A stretch of DNA of 64,000 nucleotides from Karstenula rhodostoma CBS 690.94 (taxonomy: Eukaryota > Ascomycota > Dothideomycetes > Pleosporales > Didymosphaeriaceae): the NCBI GenBank assembly GCA_010093485.1, contig MU001501.1:761052-825051 (forward strand), given 5' to 3'. Positions 37,603 to 50,039 of this stretch are shown piece after piece. The notes beneath the pieces are model-generated. The model ran no database searches and was not told the DNA's origin. It saw nothing but the letters and a program-made list of their open reading frames with translations. The position numbers were made by a program, and so were the translations under genes. The stretch's first letter is position 1. Each line of letters begins with the position of its first letter.

Positions 37603-38457
37603 NNNNNNNNNNNNNNNNNNNNNNNNNNNNNNNNNNNNNNNNNNNNNNNNNNNNNNNNNNNNNNNNNNNNNNNNNNNNNNNNNNNNNNNNNNNNNNNNNN
37701 NNNNNNNNNNNNNNNNNNNNNNNNNNNNNNNNNNNNNNNNNNNNNNNNNNNNNNNNNNNNNNNNNNNNNNNNNNNNNNNNNNNNNNNNNNNNNNNNNNNN
37801 NNNNNNNNNNNNNNNNNNNNNNNNNNNNNNNNNNNNNNNNNNNNNNNNNNNNNNNNNNNNNNNNNNNNNNNNNNNNNNNNNNNNNNNNNNNNNNNNNNNN
37901 NNNNNNNNNNNNNNNNNNNNNNNNNNNNNNNNNNNNNNNNNNNNNNNNNNNNNNNNNNNNNNNNNNNNNNNNNNNNNNNNNNNNNNNNNNNNNNNNNNNN
38001 NNNNNNNNNNNNNNNNNNNNNNNNNNNNNNNNNNNNNNNNNNNNNNNNNNNNNNNNNNNNNNNNNNNNNNNNNNNNNNNNNNNNNNNNNNNNNNNNNNNN
38101 NNNNNNNNNNNNNNNNNNNNNNNNNNNNNNNNNNNNNNNNNNNNNNNNNNNNNNNNNNNNNNNNNNNNNNNNNNNNNNNNNNNNNNNNNNNNNNNNNNNN
38201 NNNNNNNNNNNNNNNNNNNNNNNNNNNNNNNNNNNNNNNNNNNNNNNNNNNNNNNNNNNNNNNNNNNNNNNNNNNNNNNNNNNNNNNNNNNNNNNNNNNN
38301 NNNNNNNNNNNNNNNNNNNNNNNNNNNNNNNNNNNNNNNNNNNNNNNNNNNNNNNNNNNNNNNNNNNNNNNNNNNNNNNNNNNNNNNNNNNNNNNNNNNN
38401 NNNNNNNNNNNNNNNNNNNNNNNNNNNNNNNNNNNNNNNNNNNNNNNNNNNNNNNNN
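37603..38457. other. Assembly gap (855 N) at the CopF/CopE junction
   Basis: Flanked by CopF 3' extension on the left and CopE minus-strand sequence on the right. The expected content is about 350 bp of CopF including its 3' LTR, a target duplication, and about 0.7 kb of CopE covering its RT active site. The drawn length is close to that sum. Confidence 0.9.
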
Positions 38458-41400
38458 AGAATTATCTACTATAATTATAGTATTTAGGAATACTCCTATA
38501 ATATTATATTATTTAATCTTAAGGTTAAACTCTATAGTAATTACTATTACTATTTAGAATAACTTTACTATAAGTATAGTAGTATAGGTTAAGTATAAGA
38601 TATCCTTTAGTTAAAAGTCCTCTTTAACTATAATATAAGCTTTATAGTTCTTAAACTAACTATCTTAATTAAATTTATATATAAATACCTATTTTAATAG
38701 GAGTAGGTATTCTATTACTTATAATTAGGGTAGCTTTATTTAAGTTCCTTTCTATTATAGAGTAGTAATCTCTTTAATTATAGCCTACTTAAATAGCTTT
38801 TCTAGAGGATAGGAAAGTAGATATTTCTAAAGTATTAGTTCTAGTAATAGCTTATTTCTATATAAATAAGCTAGTAATATTACTAGTTTTAATTTCTTAA
38901 GTATAGCTACTATAACTACTATATTTAGTATCTTATAGTCTTTATACTTATCCTAGATTTTATCTACTCCTAGTATAAATATATATATAAAGTTAATCTA
39001 GAAACTATCTTTTAAAGATAGATCTACTATTAGTATATATATACTAAAATTTAATTTACCCCCTAACTAATTATTATAATCTATATCTTATTATCTTAAC
39101 TTTTAAACTAGTAAATACCTACTTATTAGTTAGTTAATCTTAAACACCTCTTTTTAAAGTTATTTACTTACCTTACTTACTATAGGGAAGATATACTATT
39201 ATTTTTAGCTTACTAGTAGATTTCCTATTTTATTTAGTAGTATAAAGTTAGTTATATTAGATTAAGAGGTAGTAGTAGAGTTTTAAAGCTCCTACTCTAG
39301 GGAAGTATTATTCTAAGACTCTAGTTTACTAGCTCTTCTAGTTAAATTTTAATTCTAGTAGCTTCTAGTATCCTTATAATTATATTAATTAGTCCCTATA
39401 ATATCTAGCTATAGTATTATATCTAGGGTTATAAGTTCTATACTTAAATCTTAGCCTATATAAATTTCTAGCTACTAGCTAGCTATATCTATAGCTTATA
39501 TAGTAGTTAGTATTATTATTTTCTAATTTCTTAGCTAGCTATTTTTAGAATCTATCTACTCTAATCCTTTACCTCTAAGTAGTTACTTAGTATCCTTAAT
39601 TCTTATAGTACTTATATACTTATTTAAGCTAGAAGTAAAATTAATTATATTAAATATATCTTTTAGATTATTAACCTTATCCTTATAAATACTTTCTATA
39701 ATTCTTAGAGCTTCTACTTTTAGAAGTTTAACTTTATATACTCCCTAGTAGAAGATTATCTTATTAAATATAATATTCCTAGTTATAATTACTTAATTAA
39801 ATATAGGAACCTATATTCTATAGATATTAAAAGTTTAATAGCCTACTAAATACCTAATATAAGCTTTTAGATTTATTTTAAATCCCCTTCTATTATACCT
39901 AGCTTCGCGATCCTTTATTAGAGGATATACTTAGTATCTATAGATATAAATCCTATTCTAGTCTAGGTAAAGATCTACTATTATATATTATATAATTACT
40001 AGCTTATAGTACTAAAAGTACTATTAGAACTAGCTATTTAATACTTTATTTAGTAATTAGAAACTATATACTGCGCTTAGGCTTATATTATATAGCTAGA
40101 CTACTATATTTATAATCTCTAGCTATAGTTTTATTAGTAGATTCACGCTAGACCTTATTTTTACTATTTATTTAATTAGCTCTTTTCTAGTTTACTCTAC
40201 TAAACTATTAGTTTTATATATATAAGGTAGTAAAGGGTTAATTATAATTTTTTTTTTAATTACCTATTCCTTATATTATAATATCCCTTACTATAGGAGT
40301 ATTACTATATTATTATCCTACTAAATTTATATAATTTAGAGCTAGTACTTATTCTTTATAAAGGTTAATAGGTATTTTATTAATTATAGAATCTCTAAAA
40401 GCGTCTTCCCTTATAAATTAAAATTATAGAACTTCCTACTAAATTCTTCCTTTATTATAAGAATTTAGGATTTAAGTATTTACCCTTACTTTATATTGAA
40501 TAGGTCCTATATAATATAGTAGAATAGACGCGGTAAATACTTATATAGTTATTATAAGATTACCTTACTTATATATATAATTATATAATACTTATATTCT
40601 TATTATCGCGTTCCTTTAATTAATATACTGTATACGCTAGAAACTAGAGCTTATAAAGCCTTTTTTCTAAGGTATTCTAATTACTTATACTATAGTTCTT
40701 TACTATCTAAGCAAGAGATATTTTCTCTTAATAGTCTAGATAGTTAAATTATATTTATAATAGTAAAATAAGAGTATATAGGCTTATATTTAAGGAAAGT
40801 AAGGTTATACTTATATTATAGGTCTACTATTATAATACTTTATTTAATTATTCTAATTCTTAAGGTATTATTTAAGCTAAGATACTAAATACTAACTTTC
40901 TTAAGTTAAACTTCTAAGATAATATTTATATAAAAGTTCTTAACTACCTTTATATCTTTAAGTAGTAGATTCTCTAATTATTTCCTATTCTTACTATAAA
41001 GAATATTTTTAATTAAGTAATTTCTTATTCCTAAGATAGATAGAGCTTAAGTTTCTACTTTAACTTAGTCTTCTATAGTTACTTTCTTAAAAGAACTAGC
41101 GACTAAAAGGTTCTAATTATTAATAAGATAAATAATAACTATACTATCTAGAATTATACTCTTAGAAAGTAAGTAAGAATTCTATATTATATTATAAATT
41201 CTATTCTTAGAGACTTTACTTAAAAGGTTAATTAGATTAATAAGAGCTACTATAATACTATTAGAATAATTAATAGTAAGCTACTTCTTATTACTTATTT
41301 TTTAATTAGCGCTATTAATTTTAGTCTATAGCTTTAACTATTATAGGAGTTTTAAATAGCTTAAAATCTTATTTCGCTCTTTATTAGAAAGGTTAAATAC

Positions 41401-42495
41401 TTAAGATCTATTAATTAGAGTACTAGTAATAGCTATCTATAAGTATTAATATTTAATTAGTTACTATTTATATTAGGTATTCTTATAGGGGTAGTTAAAA
41501 TAATTATTATTTTATATATTATTAGATAATTCCCTACTAGACTTAGTAGTCTAACTACTAAATATTATATAAATACTAGTCCTTTTATAATTAGAGTAGA
41601 GTAATTATTCCTAAATTAGTACTAAAAATACCTTTCTAATCTTAAAAAGTATTATTATAGACCTTCTAAGTATCTTATTAAGTAGGATTTATTACTTAAT
41701 TAAGCGGGACTACTTAGGGGTAATCTTCTTACCTAAAGCTTTAAAGAAATTATAGGTTATAAGCGCTCCTTTAATTTCTTTAACTAAGTATATAATTACT
41801 TTATAGTAGAGAAGCTACTATTCTTTAAACTAGGTTTCTAGGTTCTACTATCTACTCTTTACTTTATTAAGATAAGTATAATACTATATTTAAATAAGAT
41901 TCTTAGTTACTCCTTTAGTAGGTACTAGATTATTTTTTAGTATATAAAGTAAATATTATAAGGTAGATTTATTATCTTTAACTATATTAATTATTACTAG
42001 AGTAAGGAGATCTTAGGAGATAGTAGTATAAATCTAGTTCTAGAGATTTTATAGCTTAGAATAGCACGTCTACTAGTTAGAGACTATAGTATAATATTCT
42101 ATAATTTTTAAAATATAGCTTTCCTTATCCTTTTTATATAATTTAAGCTCCTGCTTATAATCTTTAAGGTTATTTAAAGTAACTAGTTAGTGTAGTTCCT
42201 CTAAAATAACTAGTTAAATAGGGTAATTATCCTTAATTAAGGGGACTATTAGACTATCTAGATTAATTTTAGACTAAATACCTTTAAAGTTTACTTAGAA
42301 ATATAAGCTTATAAACTAATAAGGCTAGCTTATTTAATTAATAAGCTAGATCTAAGTAACTAGAATAGTTAAATTACTTATAGCTTTATTAAATAAAGAA
42401 GGCTTTTAGTATAATAGGAGAACCTAAGAGGGCGTATTTAAGTAGTAAAGTATATAGGGAGAATTATTCTATATTCTAAGCGCTAGGCTTATAAC

Positions 42496-42701
42496 TATAG
42501 TAGAGAAAAGTAGCTTAAATATCCCTTTATTTAGGGAGCGAATTAATTAGATTACTATATAAGAAAAGATTACTAGAAAGGCTAGTTATATACTATACTT
42601 ATCCTGAATTAGTTTAGTACTTAGGTTAAGGTACCCCTTGTCGCGGCTAATTAGAGCTCTATAAACCCTAATATTACTAAGTATTATTTATATTCTTAAT
42701 A
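42496..42701 (-). repeat. CopE 5' LTR (206 bp)
   Basis: Complete LTR in reverse orientation. The primer-binding site complement (GGCTTATAAC, 42486-42495) precedes it on the plus strand, and the right target repeat ATTAG (42702-42706) follows it. It keeps TCCTGAATT and TTGTCGCGG, so it is less mutated than the left LTR at several sites. Confidence 0.94.
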
Positions 42702-42706
42702 ATTAG
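42702..42706. other. CopE target-site duplication, right copy (ATTAG)
   Basis: Exact match to 28379-28383. This shows that 28384-42701 is one outer insertion despite the internal nested element and gap. Confidence 0.88.
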
Positions 42707-43998
42707 TAATATTATATTAGTAATATTATCTTAGTAACACTATATATATATATAAGAAACTTACTAATAAACTTTATAATTATATAGTCTATAGTAGCTA
42801 GTATTAGTTAGTTATCTTTTTATTTATTTATTTAGAATCCTTACTTAGCTAAGTTAAGTTTATTTAATTACTATCTTTCCCTAGAACTAGTTAAGGTCTA
42901 TTAAAAGCTACTAATTATAGCTAGATACTAGTTAACTATATTATAATCCTTATTACCTTATTTTATTATTAATATAATACTAAGCTCCTATACTTAGTAT
43001 TTTATAATTAAATACTATATATCCCTATTACTATTATTAAATACTAACCCTATATAGCTATTATTTCTATTCTTTATCCTTTATTTTTTATTCTTTATCT
43101 TTTACCTTTTATATATTATTCTATAGGCTCTATACTTAGGACTTAGAATAGGACTTAGGACTCCTTTACTAATATTAATATTAATACTATTACTATTACT
43201 ATTATTATTACTATTACCTTTATTTTTACCTATATATCTACTATACTATATAGGATCTTTTATATCTAGTAGATACTTACCTCTTTTATTATTTTTATTA
43301 TAAACTTCTTATCCTCTTTAGTTACCTTTTTATTATAATAGGCTTTAATTTCCTATAGCTTTTATTATATATATATTAGGTACTACTACTATATTATTAC
43401 CCTCTTTAGTTCTATAATAGCTAACTAAGCTATATAATTTAGTTTAAATACTCTACTAATATTTATATATACTAGGTTTTTATTAACTTTAATTTTATTA
43501 TAGATTCTTTAGGTATACTTATTATTACTATTATATTAAAATCTAATTATAGAATAAATATATTTAAAGTATTACTAAGTATTCTAAATAGCTTTATTAC
43601 TATTTAGAGGTATAGTAGGGAATACCTATATAGCCTTATTATTATTATTATTATTATTATTATTAGTCTTAGTTAAATTAATTCTAAGGACTAAGTATTA
43701 TATTAGTATATCTATACTATATAAGCGTTATATTATATTATTAAATAGAATTTATAGTATACTAATAATAGTTATTTTAATTATATTTCTAGTTCTATTA
43801 ATAACTAATAGAGTATAGGAGTAATATAAGTAGTAGTATCTACCTATATATACTTTTCTCTTAGTTTTAATAAGAACTATCCTTTTTAATATTTTATTAA
43901 CTCTTTATTATTAAATTTCTTATATATTAGTAGGTATATACTAAGCCTATTTTAGCTAGTCTTTTATTAGTTCTTTTTTAGTTAGCTTTATACTATAC
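42707..43998. other. Segment X, continued: unrecognised AT-rich DNA
   Basis: This is the same target sequence that CopE interrupted. Joining it to 28378 through one ATTAG gives a continuous sequence. A minus-strand frame crosses the joint in register, with Gln-, Asn- and Ser-rich stretches if TAA and TAG are read as former Gln. Its stop density is no lower than chance in such DNA, so I do not call a gene. It contains a (TTA)n array at 43636-43665. Confidence 0.4.
43636..43665 (+). repeat. (TTA)n microsatellite, about 10 units
   Basis: A perfect trinucleotide run. On the minus strand it reads as consecutive TAA, which is what RIP would make of a CAA (polyglutamine) tract, but an ordinary AT microsatellite is equally possible. 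Confidence 0.9.
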
Positions 43999-44149
43999 CT
44001 TTTTTAGTTAGTCTGTATATAGACGCTAGGCGCGCCTTAGCCACTTTTTTAGTCCCCCTTTATTTATATATTAGTAAAAGTATAACACGCCTTTTTATCC
44101 CCCCTACTTTATTAAGTTATCCTACCTTATAGTAAATCTCTATAATATA
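43999..44149 (-). mobile_element. S140 copy 3, inverted
   Basis: Reverse-complement copy of the unit at 20293-20430, extended at its outer end by TTTTTTAGTTAG. It keeps GACGCTAGGCGCGCCTTAGCC, so it is only lightly RIP-mutated in part. With 44407-44559 it forms a pair of inverted arms of about 150 bp around a 257-bp spacer. The inner flank at 44161-44177 is the reverse complement of the outer right flank of the other arm, which suggests an inversion. Confidence 0.82.
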
Positions 44150-44406
44150 GTCTATAGCTATAACTTATAGTATTATATACTAGGTTAATTATACTAATAG
44201 AGGTTAATTTACTAGAGGATATACTTTACCTTATCGAGGTCTATATTATTTAGATTTATACTATATATAAAATTAGTATTACTACTAGTATATATATAGT
44301 TATATTTATTACTATTAATTAGTTACTTATTATTAGCTATTTTAATAGAGTAGAATATAGTATAGTTCTCTTTTTATAAGAGCTAGTCTTTATATATAAT
44401 ATTATA
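44150..44406. other. Spacer between inverted S140 copies
   Basis: AT-rich sequence with no recognised motif. Flank comparisons suggest that it has been flipped by recombination between the two S140 arms. The alternative, a foldback transposon of about 560 bp with S140 ends, is less likely because S140 also occurs singly with its own target repeats. Confidence 0.5.
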
Positions 44407-44559
44407 TATATTATAGAGATTTACTATAAGGTAGGGTAACTTAATAAAGTAGGGGGGATAAAAAGGTGCGTTATACTTTACCAATACACGAATAAAGGGG
44501 GACTAAAAAAGCGGCTAAGGCTTACCTAGTGTCTATATACAGGCTAACTAAAAAGGGCG
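44407..44559 (+). mobile_element. S140 copy 4, direct orientation
   Basis: Direct copy of the 20293 unit with the longest right end (GGCTAACTAAAAAGGGCG). The 17 bases that follow (44560-44576, TATAATACTATAAGTTA) reappear reverse-complemented at 44161-44177. If the spacer was inverted after insertion, these are the two halves of a 17-bp target repeat for this copy. It keeps GGTGCGTTATAC and CCAATACACGAA, between copies 1 and 2 in degree of mutation. Confidence 0.8.
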
Positions 44560-44748
44560 TATAATACTATAAGTTACTTACTACTAGTAGATAACCTCTC
44601 TTTTATATTCTTTTTTAATTTATAATATTATTAATATATAATATCTTTAATATTTTATAACTTCTCTATAATTATATATTAGATATTAGTAAATATAGAG
44701 TATATTATCCTACTAGTATTATATAGTATTATAGTATAGTATTATATA
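44560..44748. other. Short AT-rich stretch, no gene
   Basis: Segment X between S140 copy 4 and PA220 copy 2. It holds short TAGTATTATA repeats near 44715-44748. Nothing else is visible. Confidence 0.4.
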
Positions 44749-44945
44749 TTATAATATTATATAACGCTTATATAGGTTAATACTTAGTTAATTAAGTCTA
44801 GCACTATAGGCGCCCTTTTTTCTTTCTCTTTTATTATAAATAGTACTATCCTTTAGAGCTATTTAATAGATTTATATAGGACCTCTAGATATTTCCTTAT
44901 TACTAGGTAGTTATAATAATAGCTTTATATTAAAAAAAAAAAAAA
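44749..44945 (+). mobile_element. PA220 copy 2: SINE-like element with poly(A) tail
   Basis: About 197 bp, collinear with 27050-27272 apart from about 25 bp missing near the head, and ending in 14 A (44932-44945). Shared conserved blocks include AGGTTAATACTTAGTTAATT and CCTTTAGAGCTATTTAATAG. No convincing target repeat is visible, so it may be older or its edges may be mutated. It has the same orientation as copy 1. Confidence 0.8.
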
Positions 44946-45917
44946 TATCTATTTCTAGAGCTTAAGAACTTTATAAAAGAGGATATACTCTTAGTTAGAA
45001 TTATTAGAATACTTTTTATACTACTAATACTATCCTATAATAATTATATAGTACTTAAGAAAAGTATACTAATAAAGAAATAAAATATTATAAAGAGAGT
45101 ATTATATAGTATCTATAGTAGTATATAGTAGGTTAGTTAGTAAAAATATATAAAATAATAGTATACTTTTTAATATAGAATAGTATAGTATTATAACTTT
45201 AGAATAGGTAAATTTAAGGGGTAATAGTACCTATAAATCCCTATTAATTTTAGTTAAGATAATAATAAAGAGGGATATCTATATTTTATTTTATATATTA
45301 TAATTATAATATTATTCTAGATAAGTATATCTATATTATATATAATAGGTACTTTAGTACTAGAAGGACTTTTACTTTATTAGAAAGTATTAGAAAGTAT
45401 TAGAAAGTACTATAGAAATAAAGGATATAGATAGTATTCTATAGGTATAAGATATTTTAAAGAAAGTTAAAGTAGATAAAAAAGATAGTATAAAACTACT
45501 AAAAATATAATTAAAGTTAAGTATTATAATAGTATTATAGTAAAATAATAGATAAGGGATAAAGTTAAATTAAGTTAAAAAAAATATTTTAAATTTTTAA
45601 AATATTAATTAGTATTAGGCTAGACTAATACCTAAGGAAGGATTATATACTAAATAAATATTTAGAAATATATAACTAAGTTTAGTATTCTATAGCTAGA
45701 GTAGCTATAAATAATATATTAGCTATATTAGTATTTAAGAAAATATTATTATATCGCGTTTTAAGGACTAATTAAAATATATAAAATACCTTTTTTTACC
45801 TAATAAAAAGTCTAAAATCCTCTATTTTAATTAGGTAATATATAGTCTTAAGGTTTAGCTAGCTATATAGAAGCTCTACTATAATAATTTACTTCCTTAT
45901 TTTATTTATTATAAATA
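44946..45917. other. Segment X, right piece: unrecognised AT-rich DNA
   Basis: Non-copia DNA running to the joint at 45918, where CopD resumes. It has a short tandem AGAAAGTATT (45380-45410, three copies). Plus-strand frames with Lys- and Glu-rich stretches can be followed, but no motif is recognised. Its ends and the left end of segment X (26437) are not inverted repeats of each other. Confidence 0.4.
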
Positions 45918-48207
45918 ATAAGCTTTATAGTTCTTAAACTAACTATCCTAATTAAGCTTATATATAAATATCTATTTTAATAGGAGTAAGTATTTTATTA
46001 TTTATAATTAGAGTAGCTTTATCTAAGTTCCTTTCTACTATAGGGTAGTAATTTTTTTAATTATAGCCTACTTAAATAGCTTTTCTAGAGGATAAGAAAG
46101 TAGATATTTCTAAAATATTAATTCTATTAGTAGCTTATTTCTATATAAATAAGCTAGTAATATTATTAGTTTTAGTTTCTTAAGTATAGTTATTATAACT
46201 ACTATATTTAGTATTTTATAGCTTTTATACTTATTCTAGGTTTTATCTACTTCTAGTATAAATATATATATAAAGTTAATCTAGAAACTATTTTTAAAAA
46301 TAGATCTACTATTAGTATATATATACTTAAACTTAATCTACTTTTTAGTTAATTATTATAATCTATATTTTATTATTTTAATTTTTAAACTAGTAAATAT
46401 ATACTTATTAGTTAATTAATTTTAAATACCTTTTTTTAAAATTATCTACTTATACTACTTACTATAGGGAAGATATACTATTACTTTTAGCTTACTAATA
46501 GATTTCCTACTTTATCTAGTAATATAGAGTTAGTTTTATTAAGTTAAGAGGTAGTAGTAGGATTTTTAAGCTTCTATTTTAGAAAAGTATTATTTTAAGA
46601 CTTTAATTTACTAATTTTTTTAGTTAAATTCTAATTTAAATAGCTTTTAGTATCTTTATAATTATATTAATTAGTCCCTATAATATCTAGCTATAATATT
46701 ATATATAGAGTTATAAGTCCTATACTTATATTTTAGCCTATATAAATTTATAGCTACTAGCTAGCTATACCTATAGCTTATATAATAGTTAGTATTATTA
46801 TTTTTTAATTTCTTAACTAGCTATTTTTAGAATTTATCTACTCTAATTCTTTACCCCTAAATAGTTATTTAGTATTATTAATTCTTATAGTACTTATATA
46901 CTTATTTAAGCTAGAAGTAAAATTAATTATATTAAATATATCTTCTAAATTATTAACTTTATTCTTATAAATACTTTCTATAATTCTTAGAGTTTTTATT
47001 TTTAAGAGCTTAACTTTATATACTCTCTAATAGAAGATTATCTTATTAAATATAATATTTCTAATTATAATTATTTAATTAAGTATAGAAATTTATATTT
47101 TATAAATATTAAAAGTTTAATAGCCTACTAAATACCTAATATAAACTTTTAGATTTATTTTAAATCCCTTTCTATTATATCTAGCTTCGTGATTCTTTAT
47201 TAGAGGATATATTTAGTATCTATAGGTATAAATTCTATTCTAGTCTAGATAAAGATCTACTATTATATATTATATAATTATAGGCTTATAGTATTAAAAG
47301 TATTATTAGAACTAGCTATCTAATATTTTATTTAATAATTAGAAGCTATATACTATACTTAGACTTATATTATATAGCTAGACTACTATATCTATAATCT
47401 CTAGCTATAACTTTATTAGTAGATTTATACTAGATTTTATCTTTATTATTTATTTAATTAGCTTATTTCTAGCTTACTCTACTAAACTATTAGTTTTATA
47501 TATATAAAGTAGTAAAGGGTTAATTATAATTTCTTTTTTAATTACTTATTTTTTATATTATAATATTCTTTACTATAGGAGTATTATTATATTATTATCC
47601 TATTAGATTTATATAATTTAGAGCTAGTACTTATTCTTTCTTTATAAAGGTTAATAGGTATTTTATTAATTATAAAATCTCTAAAAGTGTCTTTCTTTAT
47701 AGATTAAAATTATAGAACTTCCTACTAAATATTTTCTTTATTATAAGAATCTAAAAATTAAGTATTTATCCTTATTTTATATTAAATAGGTCCTATATAA
47801 TATAGTAGAATAGATATAATAAATACTTATATAGTTATTATAAAATTACCTTATTTATATATATAACTATATAATACTTATATTCTTATTATTATATTCC
47901 TTTAATTAATATACTATATATACTAAAAACTAGAGTTTATAAAGCCTTTTTTCTAAGGTATTCTAATTACTTATATTATAGTTCTTTACTATCTAAGTAA
48001 AAGATATTCTTTTTTAATAGCTTAAATAGTTAAATTATATTTATAATAGTAGAATAAGAGTATATAAGCTTATATTCTAGAAAAGTAAAATTATACTTAT
48101 ACTATAGATTTACTATTATAATACTTTATTTAATTATTCTAATCCTTAAAGTGTTATCTAAACTAAGATACTAAATACTAACTTTTTTAAATTAAGCTTT
48201 TAAAATA
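45918..48207 (-). mobile_element. CopD right part: copia RT to integrase region, minus strand
   Basis: Copia internal sequence in minus orientation corresponding to CopA about 2107 to 4385, beginning within 1-2 consensus bases of where the left CopD piece stops (26436). The integrase segment is near 47455-47495. It is cut at 48207 by the CopG 3' LTR, and the remainder (gag and 5' LTR) is not found after CopG. Heavily AT-converted, like the left piece, which supports their being one element. Confidence 0.85.
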
Positions 48208-48413
48208 TATAGTAGAGAAAAGGAGCTCGAATATCCCTTTATTTAGGGAGCGAATTAATTAGATTACTATATAAAAAAAGATTACTAGAAAGGCTAGTTA
48301 TATACTATACTTATTCTAAATTAGTTTAGTACTTAGGTTAAAGTATTCTTTATTATAGCTAATTAGAGCTCTATAAACCCTAATATTACTAAGTATTATT
48401 TATATTTTTAATA
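48208..48413 (-). repeat. CopG 3' LTR (206 bp)
   Basis: Complete LTR, reverse orientation, with CCCCCTAGG (48415-48423) inside it as the complement of the polypurine tract. The left neighbour is CopD internal sequence. Confidence 0.94.
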
Positions 48414-50039
48414 TACCCCCTAGGTAAATAGTACTTATTATTTATTTACTAGTAGAATTTAATTATTTAGATTAGCTCCCTTTAGAAATATATAGTTTAG
48501 ACTATAATTTCCTACTTATATTATACTATTATTAGTATTATAATACTAATTAGCTAGAGTAAGAGTTTTTTAGTACTTAGTATAGTATTTATAAATAGTA
48601 GTAGTCTTATAACTAGGTATAGTAAATAATAGTAAATAAGGTAAGTAATTATTATATAATATAAACTAGTAGAGGTAGGTAGAATAAAAAAATATCTTTT
48701 ATATCTTTTAAACTTCTCTTCTTTATCCCTATTATTTTATCTTATAGTATATTTTTACCTTTTACTTTTTAATACTCTACTTATACCTTTTAGATAGCTA
48801 ATAATACTACTAAAACTTATACTACTAAAATATATAAATAAAAAGAGAGATTTAAAGCTAAATAAGTAGCTACTATTAAAAGATTTACTATAACTCCTTA
48901 AATAACTTATTAATCTAATTATCCTTCTACTTAGTCTACTTCCTATATTTCTAGTTAAGCTCCTTTAATAGTATTATATATTCCCTTAACTATAAAAAAA
49001 AAGTATATTAAGGCTATCTAGCTAATAAACTACTTTAGCTACTTAATAAATATTTTAAGTAGTAGGTTAAATAGCCTCTACTATAATATTATAAACTAAT
49101 AAATAAGGTATTACTTTTACTATTATATATACTTATATAAATTAATATAAGCTAGATTCTTTATTTATCTAGTTAAACTTTACTAATTATTATAGTTTAC
49201 TATTCTTAGCTATATATATAATATACTTTATCCTATTCTATAATAATTTAAACTTTAATATAAGTTTTCCTTATCTTCCTTATTATTTAGATTTTTACTA
49301 ATTATATATAGGCTTATAAGGTTAATTATTTATAGTAGTATATTTAAGTTATACTAAAGGATTAAGATAAAAGTTAAGAAATCCTTTTTATACTTTTATA
49401 AAACTTTTATTTAATAACTAGCTCTTTTTCTACTTCTTTTATTTTTATTTTTATTCTATTTACTTTTATTCTATTTTTACCTATTTCTATTCCTATTTTT
49501 ATCTTTACTTTTTTTATTTTTATCCTTATTTCTACTACTTTTATTTCTACTCTATCTATTTTTTAGTAGGTCTATTCTATAAATAGCTAGAAAATAGACT
49601 TATAGAAGGCTATATATACTTTTAAATATAATATATCTACTCCTTATAAGTACTATACTTTATAGTAGCTCTATAAGATAGGCCTAAGTATTAGTTATTA
49701 TAATATAGATTAATAGTAGTCTAATTTTAATTACCTTAAAGAGTATCTATATAGTTATAATAAATTTTTTAAAACTAAGAAATTTTCTATTTATAGTTAA
49801 GGTAGCTTTAAATATAGGTATTTTAGGTACTTTAATATATTAGAAATATAGTAGTATACTTAACTTTATAAGCTCTTTAATTAGATACTTAATATATTTA
49901 AGTAAAATAGATTTTTTTTATTTTTCTTTTATTTTTCTTTTATTCTTTAGTTAAAAAGTACTTTTTATAATTAAATCTAATAAATCTCTATTTACTTTAC
50001 TTCTTTTATATCTATAATTATAAAACTTATATCTTAAAA

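Larger units (their letters stand above)
28384..42701 (-). mobile_element. CopE: Ty1/copia retrotransposon, minus strand, split by nested CopF
   Basis: The outer element runs from its 3' LTR (28384-28589) to its 5' LTR (42496-42701) and is bounded by perfect ATTAG repeats. Its own sequence is 28384-30663 plus 38458-42701. Between them lies plus-strand CopF and an N gap. The left half ends at a point matching CopA about 1217 and the right half resumes at CopA about 1928. The missing 0.7 kb of CopE, which includes its RT active site, must be in the gap. The integrase segment is near 40180-40215 on the minus strand. RIP-inactivated. Confidence 0.93.

Noticed and set aside
42707..43998. Possible minus-strand Gln/Asn-rich gene interrupted by CopE
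   Set aside because: The frame is continuous across the joint, but it contains stops at up to about 17 percent of codons in places and matches nothing known.
43999..44559. Foldback or MITE-type transposon with arms of about 150 bp
   Set aside because: The arms are S140 units that also occur singly with their own long target repeats, so two insertions plus an inversion explain the pair better.
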